From positions 1 to 36,425 of IMG/VR virus record IMGVR_UViG_3300027719_000268: a stretch of 36,425 bases of DNA; one strand, written 5' to 3'. Below the pieces are notes generated by a model. The model was not told where the DNA came from. It did not search any database and saw nothing but the letters and a program-made list of their open reading frames with translations. Positions 25,580 to 32,439 of this stretch are shown in pieces. How positions within the stretch are numbered: the stretch's first letter is position 1; each line of letters opens with the position of its first letter. The position numbers and the translations under genes were made by a program. The DNA is from a virus.

Positions 25580-25683
25580 GGGTTTATTTTTCATTTTTTG
25601 ACAATTTGTCAAATTTCTTTTTTGTAAGTGCTTGTTTTTTATACAACCGACCAAAAAAAATTTGACAATTTGTCAAATTTTAC
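25580..25683. repeat. Paired-palindrome cassette, copy 2 (GAC/GTC type)
   Basis: Same cassette 168 bp to the right. Both palindromes (25597-25613 and 25661-25677) read TTTGACAATTTGTCAAA instead. All ten base differences between copies lie in the palindromes, and the eight non-central ones form four symmetric pairs, so dyad symmetry is kept. A leftward TATAAA is read from 25638-25643. Confidence 0.9.
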
Positions 25684-25717
25684 TCCATCGCGGCATCAGA
25701 TTTAAAGCACACAAAAA

Positions 25718-26203
25718 TCACCCGGCCTTTCTTACCATATTTTCCTCGTTTTGACACCGCTTTGCAAACTCACCTCGGGCCTCTATTTTTTCCAGCCGGG
25801 ATTCCATGTCCATCAACCGCTTTTCCACTTCAATGGCATGGGAAAAATACCGGATATTCCGTTCCAGTGCGTCATAGGCAATGGGGTTGCCGCTGGTCAG
25901 CACCCTGCGCGCACCCTCCAGCAGGTCCGCAATCATGGGGTCCGCATCCAGGGCTTGGCTTTGGGTGGGCGCGATTGTTTCGGTATCAATCAGGTAGTGG
26001 GGGCCGTGTCCGCTAACCAGCCAGTCGATATTTACATGATAATATTCGCGAATGCGTAACAAGTGTTCAAGTTTTGGCTGCCTTCCATCAACGTATGCCT
26101 GGAACGTGCTTGGCGGGATTCCGGCATTTTTGGCGAAAACAGTATGCTTTCCGCCCGCCTGCTCATTAATGATAATTTGTAGCCGGGAAATTAAATTACT
26201 CAT
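25718..26203 (-). CDS. CI-like phage repressor
   Basis: A 161-residue DNA-binding protein transcribed away from the early operon, the position of the Mu c repressor. Residues 5-65 are a CI/XRE helix-turn-helix: 'HTVFAKNAGIPPSTFQAYVDG' then 'LLRIREYYHVNIDWLVSGHGP', a typical Bacteriophage CI repressor N-terminus. The C-terminal 80 residues are helical and coiled-coil-like, with no S24 protease Ser/Lys pair, so induction is probably not by RecA-driven self-cleavage. Antirepressor-type proteins encoded at 34881 and 35829 may do that instead. Its start codon touches a TTTGCGAA repeat of the early operator. Confidence 0.88.
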   Translation of the reverse strand: MSNLISRLQIIINEQAGGKHTVFAKNAGIPPSTFQAYVDGRQPKLEHLLRIREYYHVNIDWLVSGHGPHYLIDTETIAPTQSQALDADPMIADLLEGARRVLTSGNPIAYDALERNIRYFSHAIEVEKRLMDMESRLEKIEARGEFAKRCQNEENMVRKAG

Positions 26204-26241
26204 TTGCGAATTTTTTTCTTGACACCTTTCGAGTTTGCGAA
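26203..26241. promoter_or_regulatory. Candidate repressor operators
   Basis: TTTGCGAA occurs at 26203-26210 and again at 26234-26241, 31 bp (three turns) apart. The second also completes an inverted repeat TTCG-N6-CGAA (26228-26241). The repeats bracket the early -35 box and overlap the repressor start codon, so bound repressor could block the early operon and control itself. Confidence 0.6.
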
Positions 26242-26247
26242 TAAATG
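26219..26247 (+). promoter_or_regulatory. Early operon promoter (rightward)
   Basis: A perfect TTGACA (26219-26224), a 17-bp spacer and a weak TAAATG -10. It points at the first early gene, which starts at 26309 with AAAGGAG upstream. The spacer overlaps the TTTGCGAA operator repeat. Confidence 0.6.
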
Positions 26248-26308
26248 TAAAAACAAGCTATCTAAAACCTATCCAAAAATTAGACACCCAAAAACAAAGG
26301 AGAAAGAC

Positions 26309-26542
26309 ATGACCACGACCGACGCACCAGCCAAAGAATTAACAGATTTTACCAGCCTGGATCTGGCCGTCCGGATCGCCAATTTTTTAGACGGCGTTCC
26401 GATGATCGCCGCCATGGAGGCCATCGACAGCGCCAAGGCGTGGATATTATCAGCCCAGACCGTGAGCCTGGAGGCGATGTTAAAAATCGAAGCTGAAGAA
26501 CTCAGGCGTGAGAGCGCGCTTCAAGCACGCGGCTCCGGTTAG
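26309..26542 (+). CDS. First early gene, small helical protein
   Basis: A 77-residue protein beginning MTTTDAPAKELTD, with AAAGGAG upstream; an earlier in-frame ATG at 26204 lies in the operator and is rejected. Helical with a hydrophobic middle (AVRIANFLDGVPMIAAMEAI). First product after induction, so a regulatory or host-takeover role is plausible. No family recognised. Its 3' end overlaps an opposite-strand small gene by 41 bases. Confidence 0.6.
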   Translation: MTTTDAPAKELTDFTSLDLAVRIANFLDGVPMIAAMEAIDSAKAWILSAQTVSLEAMLKIEAEELRRESALQARGSG

Positions 26543-26672
26543 CCTGGATTTCCCGGACGGCCTCATCGATACAGTCGCTGGTTGTCGTTTTTTTGGCCTT
26601 CAACTGTTTCGCAAGGCAAAGCACCTGGGCGACATACAGATCCTGAAGCATCACCCGTTCAAAATCGTCCAT
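26502..26672 (-). CDS. Small opposite-strand gene inside the early operon
   Basis: A 56-residue frame (MDDFERVMLQDLYVAQ...) on the minus strand, with GAGGG five bases upstream. It has helical, protein-like composition, while the plus strand here shows no plausible gene. It overlaps the end of the first early gene tail to tail. If real, it would be transcribed toward the repressor and could act as antisense to the early transcript. I see no promoter. Unknown family. Confidence 0.4.
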   Translation of the reverse strand: MDDFERVMLQDLYVAQVLCLAKQLKAKKTTTSDCIDEAVREIQANRSRVLEARSHA

Positions 26673-26711
26673 TTCAACCCTCATTATTATTAATTGTTAA
26701 AGGAGCAACCC

Positions 26712-26945
26712 ATGACCCCGCGACAAATCAAAATCGAGCTCCGGGAACGCAATATTCTCCAAAAGGACCTGGCTGAAGAGCTGGGCGTATCCGACGTTTC
26801 CATCTCCCGGACCATCAACAAAAAAAACGTGTCCAGGCGGCTGATGCTGGCCATATCCGACCGGATAGACACCCCCATTAAAAAGGTGTTTCCGGAATAT
26901 TTCGACCTGGAAGACCCGGATGAGCTGGATCAGGAAGCCGCGTGA
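26712..26945 (+). CDS. ner: Ner-like helix-turn-helix regulator
   Basis: A 77-residue DNA-binding protein starting at MTPRQIKIEL with AAAGGAG upstream. The HTH is 'ILQKDLAEELGVSDVSISRTINKKNVSRR' (residues 14-42), followed by 'LAISDRIDTPIKKVFPEYF'. That final 'hP-hhaPhYF' turn is typical of Ner/Nlp family proteins. Ner lowers early and repressor transcription in Mu to set the lytic course. Location near the start of the early operon supports the call. Confidence 0.75.
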   Translation: MTPRQIKIELRERNILQKDLAEELGVSDVSISRTINKKNVSRRLMLAISDRIDTPIKKVFPEYFDLEDPDELDQEAA

Positions 26946-26955
26946 TTGGAAAAAC

Positions 26956-27035
26956 GTTTTAAGTTTTAAGTGGTTAAGTTTTATGTAAAAGCCCCTTAAC
27001 CCTTAAAACTTAAAACTTAACCACTTAAAACCGCA
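26956..27035. repeat. Heptamer-arm repeat, family B
   Basis: GTTTTAAGTGGTTAAG units, then inverted CTTAAAACTTAACC units, between the ner-like gene and the next gene. Confidence 0.8.
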
Positions 27036-27074
27036 TCCCTAACCAAACATTAACTTAAAATTTAAACCCGGTCA

Positions 27075-27629
27075 ATGTCTAAATCCCCCCAAAAAATAGA
27101 CGCGTCCCGTCCCAGGCAGATGACATTTGATGATATCCCGCGAAGGGTGGATCTGCTGATTGAGGAAAAACGGGAGATTCACCAGGCCATCCACAGCCGG
27201 CACAATCGGCCCAAAGTCCAATCGGAATATTATGATGAGGACTGCGTGGAGCTGGCCGCGGCCGTGAAAACCGCCATCCGCGAATCCGGCATGAGCCGCC
27301 CGGAACTGGTAGACGCCGTGAACCGGCATTATGGCTGGCCCGTGCTCGCCGAGGTGGAAAACATGGCGGAACGGCCCGAAGATCACCTGTCCCTTCACAT
27401 GTTCAACCATTATTTGTCCAAACCCACAGAATACCGCATGCCCGGCGCGTTGCTGTTCGCAATTATCCGGATTACGGGGTCCATGACACCCATCCGGGCC
27501 ATGGCGGAGACCGTGGGCGGAGATGTGGTGACCCGGAGTGAAAAAGACGATTTGACCCTGGGCAAGGCGGAGCAGGCGGCATACGAATTATCCAGATTGA
27601 CCCGGCAGATCAAGAAGGGCCGGAGGTAG
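27075..27629 (+). CDS. Early regulator-like protein, unknown
   Basis: A 184-residue helical protein. The middle (about residues 55-140) reads like a phage CII/CP76-style regulator: 'VKTAIRESGMSRPELVDAVNRHYG' resembles an HTH, and 'LSLHMFNHYLSKPTEYRMPGALLFAIIRITG' then 'AMAETVGGDVV' resembles the second half of those proteins. No good ribosome site precedes the ATG at 27075, because a repeat lies upstream; MTFDDIPRR at 27120 is an alternative start. DNA binding is inference. Confidence 0.55.
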   Translation: MSKSPQKIDASRPRQMTFDDIPRRVDLLIEEKREIHQAIHSRHNRPKVQSEYYDEDCVELAAAVKTAIRESGMSRPELVDAVNRHYGWPVLAEVENMAERPEDHLSLHMFNHYLSKPTEYRMPGALLFAIIRITGSMTPIRAMAETVGGDVVTRSEKDDLTLGKAEQAAYELSRLTRQIKKGRR

Positions 27630-27637
27630 GCATAATT

Positions 27638-27726
27638 GGTGGATTACGCTTCGCTAATCCACCCTACGATACGGAGACAGAATGACCTCGTAGGCCGGAT
27701 TAGCCGCTGTTTGGCGTAATCCGGCA
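27638..27726. repeat. Palindromic repeats, family C (two)
   Basis: GGTGGATTACGC/GCTAATCCACC at 27638-27663 and CGTAGGCCGGATTA/TAATCCGGC at 27689-27726. Confidence 0.85.
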
Positions 27727-27761
27727 AAACCGGAATCAACCACAGGGAGCACAGAGGCAAA

Positions 27762-28079
27762 ATGGAAAAGGGTAAGTCCTACCGGCGCATTGGCGCGGTG
27801 AAAATAACGGTTGCCATCATCCGGCATCTGGCCGATCAGAGAAGGCCGGTATCCGGGCAGGAAGTGAGCGAATCTCTCGGCATCCCGCATGCCACGGTTA
27901 TGTGCCATCTGGCCACATTATCCGACGAAGGGCTGATCAGGGAAGTGGGCGGGGCGGTGGAGCCGGGCATGGGTCTGGCCCTGTTCTGGGCCAGATATCG
28001 CAGTATTGCAGAGGGCAAAATAGAAACATTAAAACAACAACTTAAAGAATTGGAGATTACTGAAAATGGGAATGACTGA
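27762..28079 (+). CDS. Winged-helix regulator, IclR/MarR-type HTH
   Basis: A 105-residue protein with GAGG upstream. Residues 12-65 form a winged helix: 'ITVAIIRHLADQRRPVSGQEVSESLGIPHATVMCHLATLSDEGLI'. The C-terminus is a coiled coil (AEGKIETLKQQLKELE). It overlaps the next gene by 14 bases. Probably a transcription regulator of early genes; the target is unknown. Confidence 0.7.
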   Translation: MEKGKSYRRIGAVKITVAIIRHLADQRRPVSGQEVSESLGIPHATVMCHLATLSDEGLIREVGGAVEPGMGLALFWARYRSIAEGKIETLKQQLKELEITENGND

Positions 28080-29049
28080 AATCCAGGCTGCTGATGAAAT
28101 CTATGCCGTGGCAAGACAAAAAGCGGATGCGGAAATGACGGTGCTTCGCGGCGAAATGGACGCCGTTCGGGCAGAATCGTTTGCCCTGGGCGTGCTGAAA
28201 AAGATCGAATACGACCGGGCGCACAATGAAATGCTGAAATATGTGGTGCTGCACCGCATTAAACAAGCCAAGGATTACCGCAAGGGCGGCATGACCTGGG
28301 CCGGTTTCTGCGAGGCCATCGGAGAGCCGATGCATGCCGTTGACCGGATCACCAAAGACCTGCTGCCGTTATATGAGGCTTTCTCGGGGAAGCTGATGGA
28401 ATTGTCCGGCGTTGGGCTGAGTAAAATCCGGTATCTGGGCCGATCGATATCATCCGAAGCCGCTGCCATTGAAGACAACCATCTGGTGATTGACGGAAAC
28501 AAAATTCCCATTGACCCGGAGCACAAAGAGGAAATCGAAGCGGCCATTGACGCCATGCGGGAAACCGGCGCAGAGGCCCTCGAAGAAGCCAACGCATCCA
28601 TCCGGGCAAAGGAAAAGGTTCTGGAATCCAAGGAAAAAGTGATCCAGAAGCAGGAAAAAGACCTTATGAAGCTGGAAAAAGCCATGGCCCACCAGACCAA
28701 GTCCCCGTTTTCCGAGGATGTGGAAAAATTCAACACGAACACGGAAACCCTGGCCAAAACCCTGATCGAAATGACCAGCGCCCTGGTGGAATCCGTGCCG
28801 GAAAACGCCTCCGGGTTGATGAAAAGCGCTGTTCTGGAGGCTCTGGCAACGATCCACCGGCATGTGATCGCCATGCACCGGGAGGCCATGGAACGGTATG
28901 AAGACCCGGAAGTATATAATTCCCCCCTGGATTCGGCGGATAACTTCGGGGCCAACGCGGTATATCCCGAGGACATGAAGGATTTCTGGACCGAAGGTCC
29001 GAAATATATTCCACCCCCGAGCGCGACCCCTGATCCTGATGCCAAATAA
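28066..29049 (+). CDS. Coiled-coil protein upstream of the transposase, unknown
   Basis: A 327-residue protein. Residues 15-60 are helical, and 'GMTWAGFCEAIGEPMHAVDRITKDL' (about 75-100) looks like an HTH-like segment. Residues 165-215 are a strong coiled coil (EALEEANASIRAKEKVLESKEKV...). The C-terminal 50 residues are acidic and proline-rich. It sits between the winged-helix gene (14-base overlap) and the transposase (15-base gap), so it is co-translated with the transposition machinery. A role in transposition or its regulation is plausible; the family is not recognised. Confidence 0.65.
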   Translation: MGMTEIQAADEIYAVARQKADAEMTVLRGEMDAVRAESFALGVLKKIEYDRAHNEMLKYVVLHRIKQAKDYRKGGMTWAGFCEAIGEPMHAVDRITKDLLPLYEAFSGKLMELSGVGLSKIRYLGRSISSEAAAIEDNHLVIDGNKIPIDPEHKEEIEAAIDAMRETGAEALEEANASIRAKEKVLESKEKVIQKQEKDLMKLEKAMAHQTKSPFSEDVEKFNTNTETLAKTLIEMTSALVESVPENASGLMKSAVLEALATIHRHVIAMHREAMERYEDPEVYNSPLDSADNFGANAVYPEDMKDFWTEGPKYIPPPSATPDPDAK

Positions 29050-29064
29050 TAAGGAACTCCTGCC

Positions 29065-30780
29065 ATGCCGAGACCAACACAAACACCCGAGTGGATACCT
29101 GAAATGGTTGCACAACTGCACTCGGCCCAAAACGGGGAAAAAGCCATGGTGATCAGCAGATATGCGGCGCTGACGGGAAAATCGAGCAACACCCTTTACC
29201 GGATCGCCGGGAAAAACGGGTATTGCCCGGAACGAAAATCCCGTGTGGATAAAGGGGCCATCCGGAGCGGGCTGACGCGCGACCAACTGCAAACCGTTTC
29301 CGCCATGCTCCAGACATCGGCCCGGCAAAACAAGGGGGCCATCCTGCCGGTGACAGAGGCGCTCCGGATCTGCGAAGACAGCGGTAAAATCCAACCCGGA
29401 ACCATCAGCGCCGGACGCCTGGCCGCCCATCTGCGGGACCTGGCCATGGGCGCAAAAGCCATGCGTGAGCCAAGGCCCCACATCCACATGGCCAGCCTGC
29501 ACGCCAATCATGTGCATGTGTTCGACGGGTCCGTGTGCGTCCAGTATTATCTAAAAGGCGGCGGCATCGGTATTATGGACGAACGGGATTTCAACGAAAA
29601 AAAGCCCGTCAATTGCGCCAAAATGAAGAAGCAGCGGCTATTGCGCATGATGATGGTGGACCATTTTTCGCACTACATGTTTGTGAAGTATTACGCATCG
29701 GACGGCGAAAGCCAGCTCGTGATTTTTGATTTTCTGGCGGATGCGTGGCTGGGCGGGCTGCATGAAAAGCTGCCGTTCCGGGGCCTGCCCAAATTCCTGC
29801 TTATGGACGCGGGATCGGCCAACATATCCAAATCCATGATGCATATGATCAAGGAGCTGGGCATCGAAATCCCCAAAAACATGCCCCACAATCCGCGGCG
29901 CCAGGGCTCAGCGGAATGCGCCCATAATATATGGGAGACGCATTTTGAGGCCCGGATGGTGTTTGATCCGGCCTATGATGTGGACCAACTGAACGCCGCA
30001 ACAAGGGATTATCTGGTGTGGTGGAACTCCACCCTTGTACACAAGCGGCACAGCGAGACCCGGACCAACTGCTGGTTGAGAAACGTGCAGGGGCATCTGA
30101 TTGACTGCCCGGCGCGCGAGCTGCTCCAGGAGGCATTTGCAGCGCCTGCCAAAACCCGGAGGGTGAACGGGGATTACACCATCTCCTGGGAAAACAACGT
30201 GTACCGGCTGGCCCATATCGAGGGCATTCGGCCCGGCATGACCGTCACCGCGAAAAAGCGGCCGGTGCTGTGGCCCCAGCTTATTATCATGATGAACGAT
30301 ACGGAATATGCAGTGGAACCGGTGGGCAAAATGAATGGCGGATTTTTGGAAGGCTCCGCCGTCATCGGCCAGGAATACAAGGCGCAAAAAGAAACGCCCA
30401 CCCAGAAAGCCATGAAGGAAAACGAACAGCTTGCATTCGGCGATGCGGCGGACCGGAAGAAAGACGCCGTGCCGTTTGCCGGGAAACTCAAGGTTTTCGG
30501 GCATCATGCGGACAAAGTGGGGGCCGTGCCCATGCCCATCAAGGGCGCGCCCATGACCGTGGAACATGCGCCGGATCTGGCTGCCCGCGAAATCCCCATC
30601 ATGGAACTGTTCAAACGGCTCCGGGATGCGGGGGTTAAAATGGATGCGGCGATTAACGCTGATTTGCGGGCCGCGTTCGGCGACACGGCAACGGTGGGCA
30701 TGGCGGAACATGTGGTTTGCGCCATGACGGAAGGCCGGGATTGGCGCATGGATATCCCCAGAATCGCGGCAGTAGGGTAG
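29065..30780 (+). CDS. A: DDE transposase, MuA-like
   Basis: A 571-residue transposase. The N-terminus has an HTH ('ISRYAALTGKSSNTLYRIAGKNGYC', residues 30-54). The catalytic core has Asp154 (HVHVFDGSVC), Asp248 (KFLLMDAGSAN) and Glu284 (RRQGSAECAHN), a DDx35E spacing, with the 'MMVDHFSHYMF' strand at 196-206 between them. A beta-barrel domain follows (about 365-435). The C-terminal helix region may contact the AAA+ partner. It is shorter than MuA (663 residues), consistent with BcepMu-type enzymes lacking part of the N-terminal end-binding domains. It cuts the phage ends and joins them to target DNA. Confidence 0.93.
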   Translation: MPRPTQTPEWIPEMVAQLHSAQNGEKAMVISRYAALTGKSSNTLYRIAGKNGYCPERKSRVDKGAIRSGLTRDQLQTVSAMLQTSARQNKGAILPVTEALRICEDSGKIQPGTISAGRLAAHLRDLAMGAKAMREPRPHIHMASLHANHVHVFDGSVCVQYYLKGGGIGIMDERDFNEKKPVNCAKMKKQRLLRMMMVDHFSHYMFVKYYASDGESQLVIFDFLADAWLGGLHEKLPFRGLPKFLLMDAGSANISKSMMHMIKELGIEIPKNMPHNPRRQGSAECAHNIWETHFEARMVFDPAYDVDQLNAATRDYLVWWNSTLVHKRHSETRTNCWLRNVQGHLIDCPARELLQEAFAAPAKTRRVNGDYTISWENNVYRLAHIEGIRPGMTVTAKKRPVLWPQLIIMMNDTEYAVEPVGKMNGGFLEGSAVIGQEYKAQKETPTQKAMKENEQLAFGDAADRKKDAVPFAGKLKVFGHHADKVGAVPMPIKGAPMTVEHAPDLAAREIPIMELFKRLRDAGVKMDAAINADLRAAFGDTATVGMAEHVVCAMTEGRDWRMDIPRIAAVG

Positions 30781-30807
30781 GAGCGGGCCACGCCCGCGAA
30801 CCGGTAA
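30776..30807. repeat. Palindromic repeat, family H
   Basis: GCGGGCCACGCCCGC with flanking AACCGGTAA. It starts at the transposase stop codon; the sister copy is at 33802. Confidence 0.8.
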
Positions 30808-30816
30808 ACCTGATTG

Positions 30817-30893
30817 TTTTAAGTTTTAGGTTTTAAGTTTTAAGTGGCAGTGATTAAGCTTTTGCTTAAAACTTAATCACTTAACACTTAAAA
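30817..30893. repeat. Heptamer-arm repeat, family B
   Basis: TTTTAAG/TTTTAGG units, core AAGCTTTTGCTT as at 11196, inverted CACTTAA units. Confidence 0.85.
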
Positions 30894-30918
30894 CGTACAT
30901 CAACCTTGGAGGCAAACA

Positions 30919-32106
30919 ATGGCGAAAAACGACCCAACCCCGGCAATCCGCATCAAGAAACTCTTGATCGATTGCAGCATCAACCAAACGGATCTGGCCC
31001 GGATGGTTTCCGCATGGCTGGCCCGGCCCGTAAGCCGCACCACCATGAATCTGGTCATCAACCGGGGATACGTACCGGCCACCCTGCCGGGGATCCGGAA
31101 GGCTGTGGAGGATGTGCTCATCCGGAGACCAAAGGCCCAAAAATGGCTTGCGGACCGAAAAATGAACCCAAGTGATGTGTGGCTGCCGGAAGAGAGCGAA
31201 CCGGGCATTCATCATTCATCACTCATCATTCATCATTTAAAAGTGGAGGTAGAAATGATAACCCAAGAAGCGATGAAGCATTTCAAATTATTCAGGAATC
31301 CCTTTGTAAACGACATCCAGAAAGAAGCGGATATCTACATGTCCGACGAGCACCGGTATATCGAGGCCGCCATGCTGGATGCGGCCCGGCACGGGGGATT
31401 TATCGCCGTGATCGGGGAAGTGGGGTCCGGCAAAAGCGTGATGCGCCGCAAGGTCATCGATCAATTAAAAAAGGACGGCGACACCCTCGTGGTCTATCCC
31501 CAGATGATCGACAAAACCCGCCTTACCGCCGCAAGCATTTGCGACGCCATCATCCAGGACACCAGCTCCGAAAAATGCAAATGCAAGCTGGAGGACAAAA
31601 CCCGGCAGGTGCAGCGCCTGCTGATGGACCGGAGCAAAGCCGGTTACCGGGCCGTGCTGATTATCGAGGAGGCCCATGATTTAAAAATCCAGACCCTCAA
31701 ATATCTCAAACGATTTTACGAGCTTGAAGACGGGTTCAAAAAACTGCTGGGTATCGTTTTAATCGGTCAAACCGAACTCAACAACGTGTTTGACGAAGGC
31801 AAATATGTGGACATGCGGGAGGTGATCCGGCGCGTGCAGGTGGCCGAAATCCGGGGACTGGACGGCAACTTAAAAGATTATCTCAATCTCAAATTCAAGC
31901 GCATCGGCCGGGCTGTGGAGGATGTGTTCGCGGGCGACGTGTTCGACGCCATGGGCCGCAGACTGTCCGGCACCGGCAAAGACGGGGTGGGCAGCGTGAG
32001 CCATGCCTACCCGCTGCTGGTCAATAATTTTGTGGCGCGGGCCATGAATCTGGCCTGCGAACTCGGGGAACCGAAAATCAGCACCGATGTGGTTATGGCG
32101 GTTTAG
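30919..32106 (+). CDS. B: AAA+ transposition activator, MuB-like, with N-terminal HTH
   Basis: A 395-residue ATPase that would deliver target DNA to the transposase. Residues 10-70 are an HTH ('IKKLLIDCSINQTDLARMVSAWL'), as in MuB. The AAA+ domain has Walker A GEVGSGKS (166-173), Walker B AVLIIEEAH (245-253) and a sensor segment LIGQTE (282-287). The two parts are joined by 'PGIHHSSLIIHH' (about 95-106), encoded by an ATTCATC heptamer repeat. Immediately after it, GGAGG (31245-31249) precedes an in-frame ATG at 31255 (Met113), so the ATPase may also be made alone. The fusion may be original, or created by the repeat. Confidence 0.9.
   Translation: MAKNDPTPAIRIKKLLIDCSINQTDLARMVSAWLARPVSRTTMNLVINRGYVPATLPGIRKAVEDVLIRRPKAQKWLADRKMNPSDVWLPEESEPGIHHSSLIIHHLKVEVEMITQEAMKHFKLFRNPFVNDIQKEADIYMSDEHRYIEAAMLDAARHGGFIAVIGEVGSGKSVMRRKVIDQLKKDGDTLVVYPQMIDKTRLTAASICDAIIQDTSSEKCKCKLEDKTRQVQRLLMDRSKAGYRAVLIIEEAHDLKIQTLKYLKRFYELEDGFKKLLGIVLIGQTELNNVFDEGKYVDMREVIRRVQVAEIRGLDGNLKDYLNLKFKRIGRAVEDVFAGDVFDAMGRRLSGTGKDGVGSVSHAYPLLVNNFVARAMNLACELGEPKISTDVVMAV
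31205..31238. repeat. Heptamer repeat, family F, inside the MuB-like gene
   Basis: Units ATTCATC and ACTCATC repeated. Seven-base units read in three frames give a seven-residue period (HHSSLII). A shorter copy overlaps the holin-like start at 23796-23818. Confidence 0.85.
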
Positions 32107-32145
32107 TCCGAATTTTTCATCATTATATATAGGAGGCAAAACAAA

Positions 32146-32439
32146 ATGGCGAAATATATCCTTTCAGATGAGCAATTGAACGAACTGGCGGACTGGTTTT
32201 TAAAAAGCCGGGCCGGAACGGTGCTGGACATCACGTTTCTGGAATACCTGGAAAACCGGGATTATTATGATGACCTGTTTGACGCCCTGCAAGACGGCGC
32301 AGCCCTTCACCGGCTCCCGGATGGCAGGCAGGAAATCATCGGCAATCATGGCATCATGCAACACGTAGGGGCGTATGGCAATACGCCCGTAGGCCGGGAT
32401 TCTTTCCCGGCAATAACCCACCAAATGGAGGCAAACTAA
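32146..32439 (+). CDS. Small early protein with repeat-encoded tail
   Basis: A 97-residue protein with AGGAGG upstream. The first 70 residues are an acidic helical domain (LSDEQLNELADWFLKSRAG...FLEYLENRDYYDDLF). From about residue 72 the sequence 'HVGAYGNTPVGRDSFPAITHQ' is encoded by family G repeats, and the frame runs through the ribosome site of the next gene, stopping one base before its ATG. The natural protein was probably shorter. Family unknown. Confidence 0.65.
   Translation: MAKYILSDEQLNELADWFLKSRAGTVLDITFLEYLENRDYYDDLFDALQDGAALHRLPDGRQEIIGNHGIMQHVGAYGNTPVGRDSFPAITHQMEAN
32364..32412. repeat. Palindromic repeats, family G, inside a gene end
   Basis: GTAGGGGCGTATGG/CAATACGCCC followed by GCCGGGATT...CCCGGC. 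It encodes the C-terminal tail of the gene at 32146. Confidence 0.8.

Larger units (their letters stand above)
24953..25717. other. Long non-coding control region between repressor and late operon
   Basis: 765 bp without a gene I can support. From right to left it contains two 104-bp cassettes with paired palindromes (25580-25683 and 25412-25515), an inverted repeat between them (25514-25577), and a bidirectional terminator (25341-25383). Next come a GC-richer stretch (25090-25340) with short open frames on both strands but no ribosome site, and a family A repeat. This region must contain the late-operon promoter. The 25090-25340 stretch could be a degraded gene; I cannot assign it. Confidence 0.6.

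Noticed and set aside
25438-25665. Plus-strand 75-codon frame with an internal duplication
   Set aside because: It is produced by the duplicated palindrome cassettes; composition is low-complexity and there is no ribosome site.
28275-29517. Long minus-strand frames of 305 and 355 codons opposite the coiled-coil and transposase genes
   Set aside because: They are antisense to strongly protein-like genes, lack ribosome sites and have biased composition; the plus-strand genes explain the region.
29908-30711. Minus-strand frame of 267 codons opposite the transposase
   Set aside because: Histidine/glycine-rich shadow of the transposase C-terminus with no start signal.
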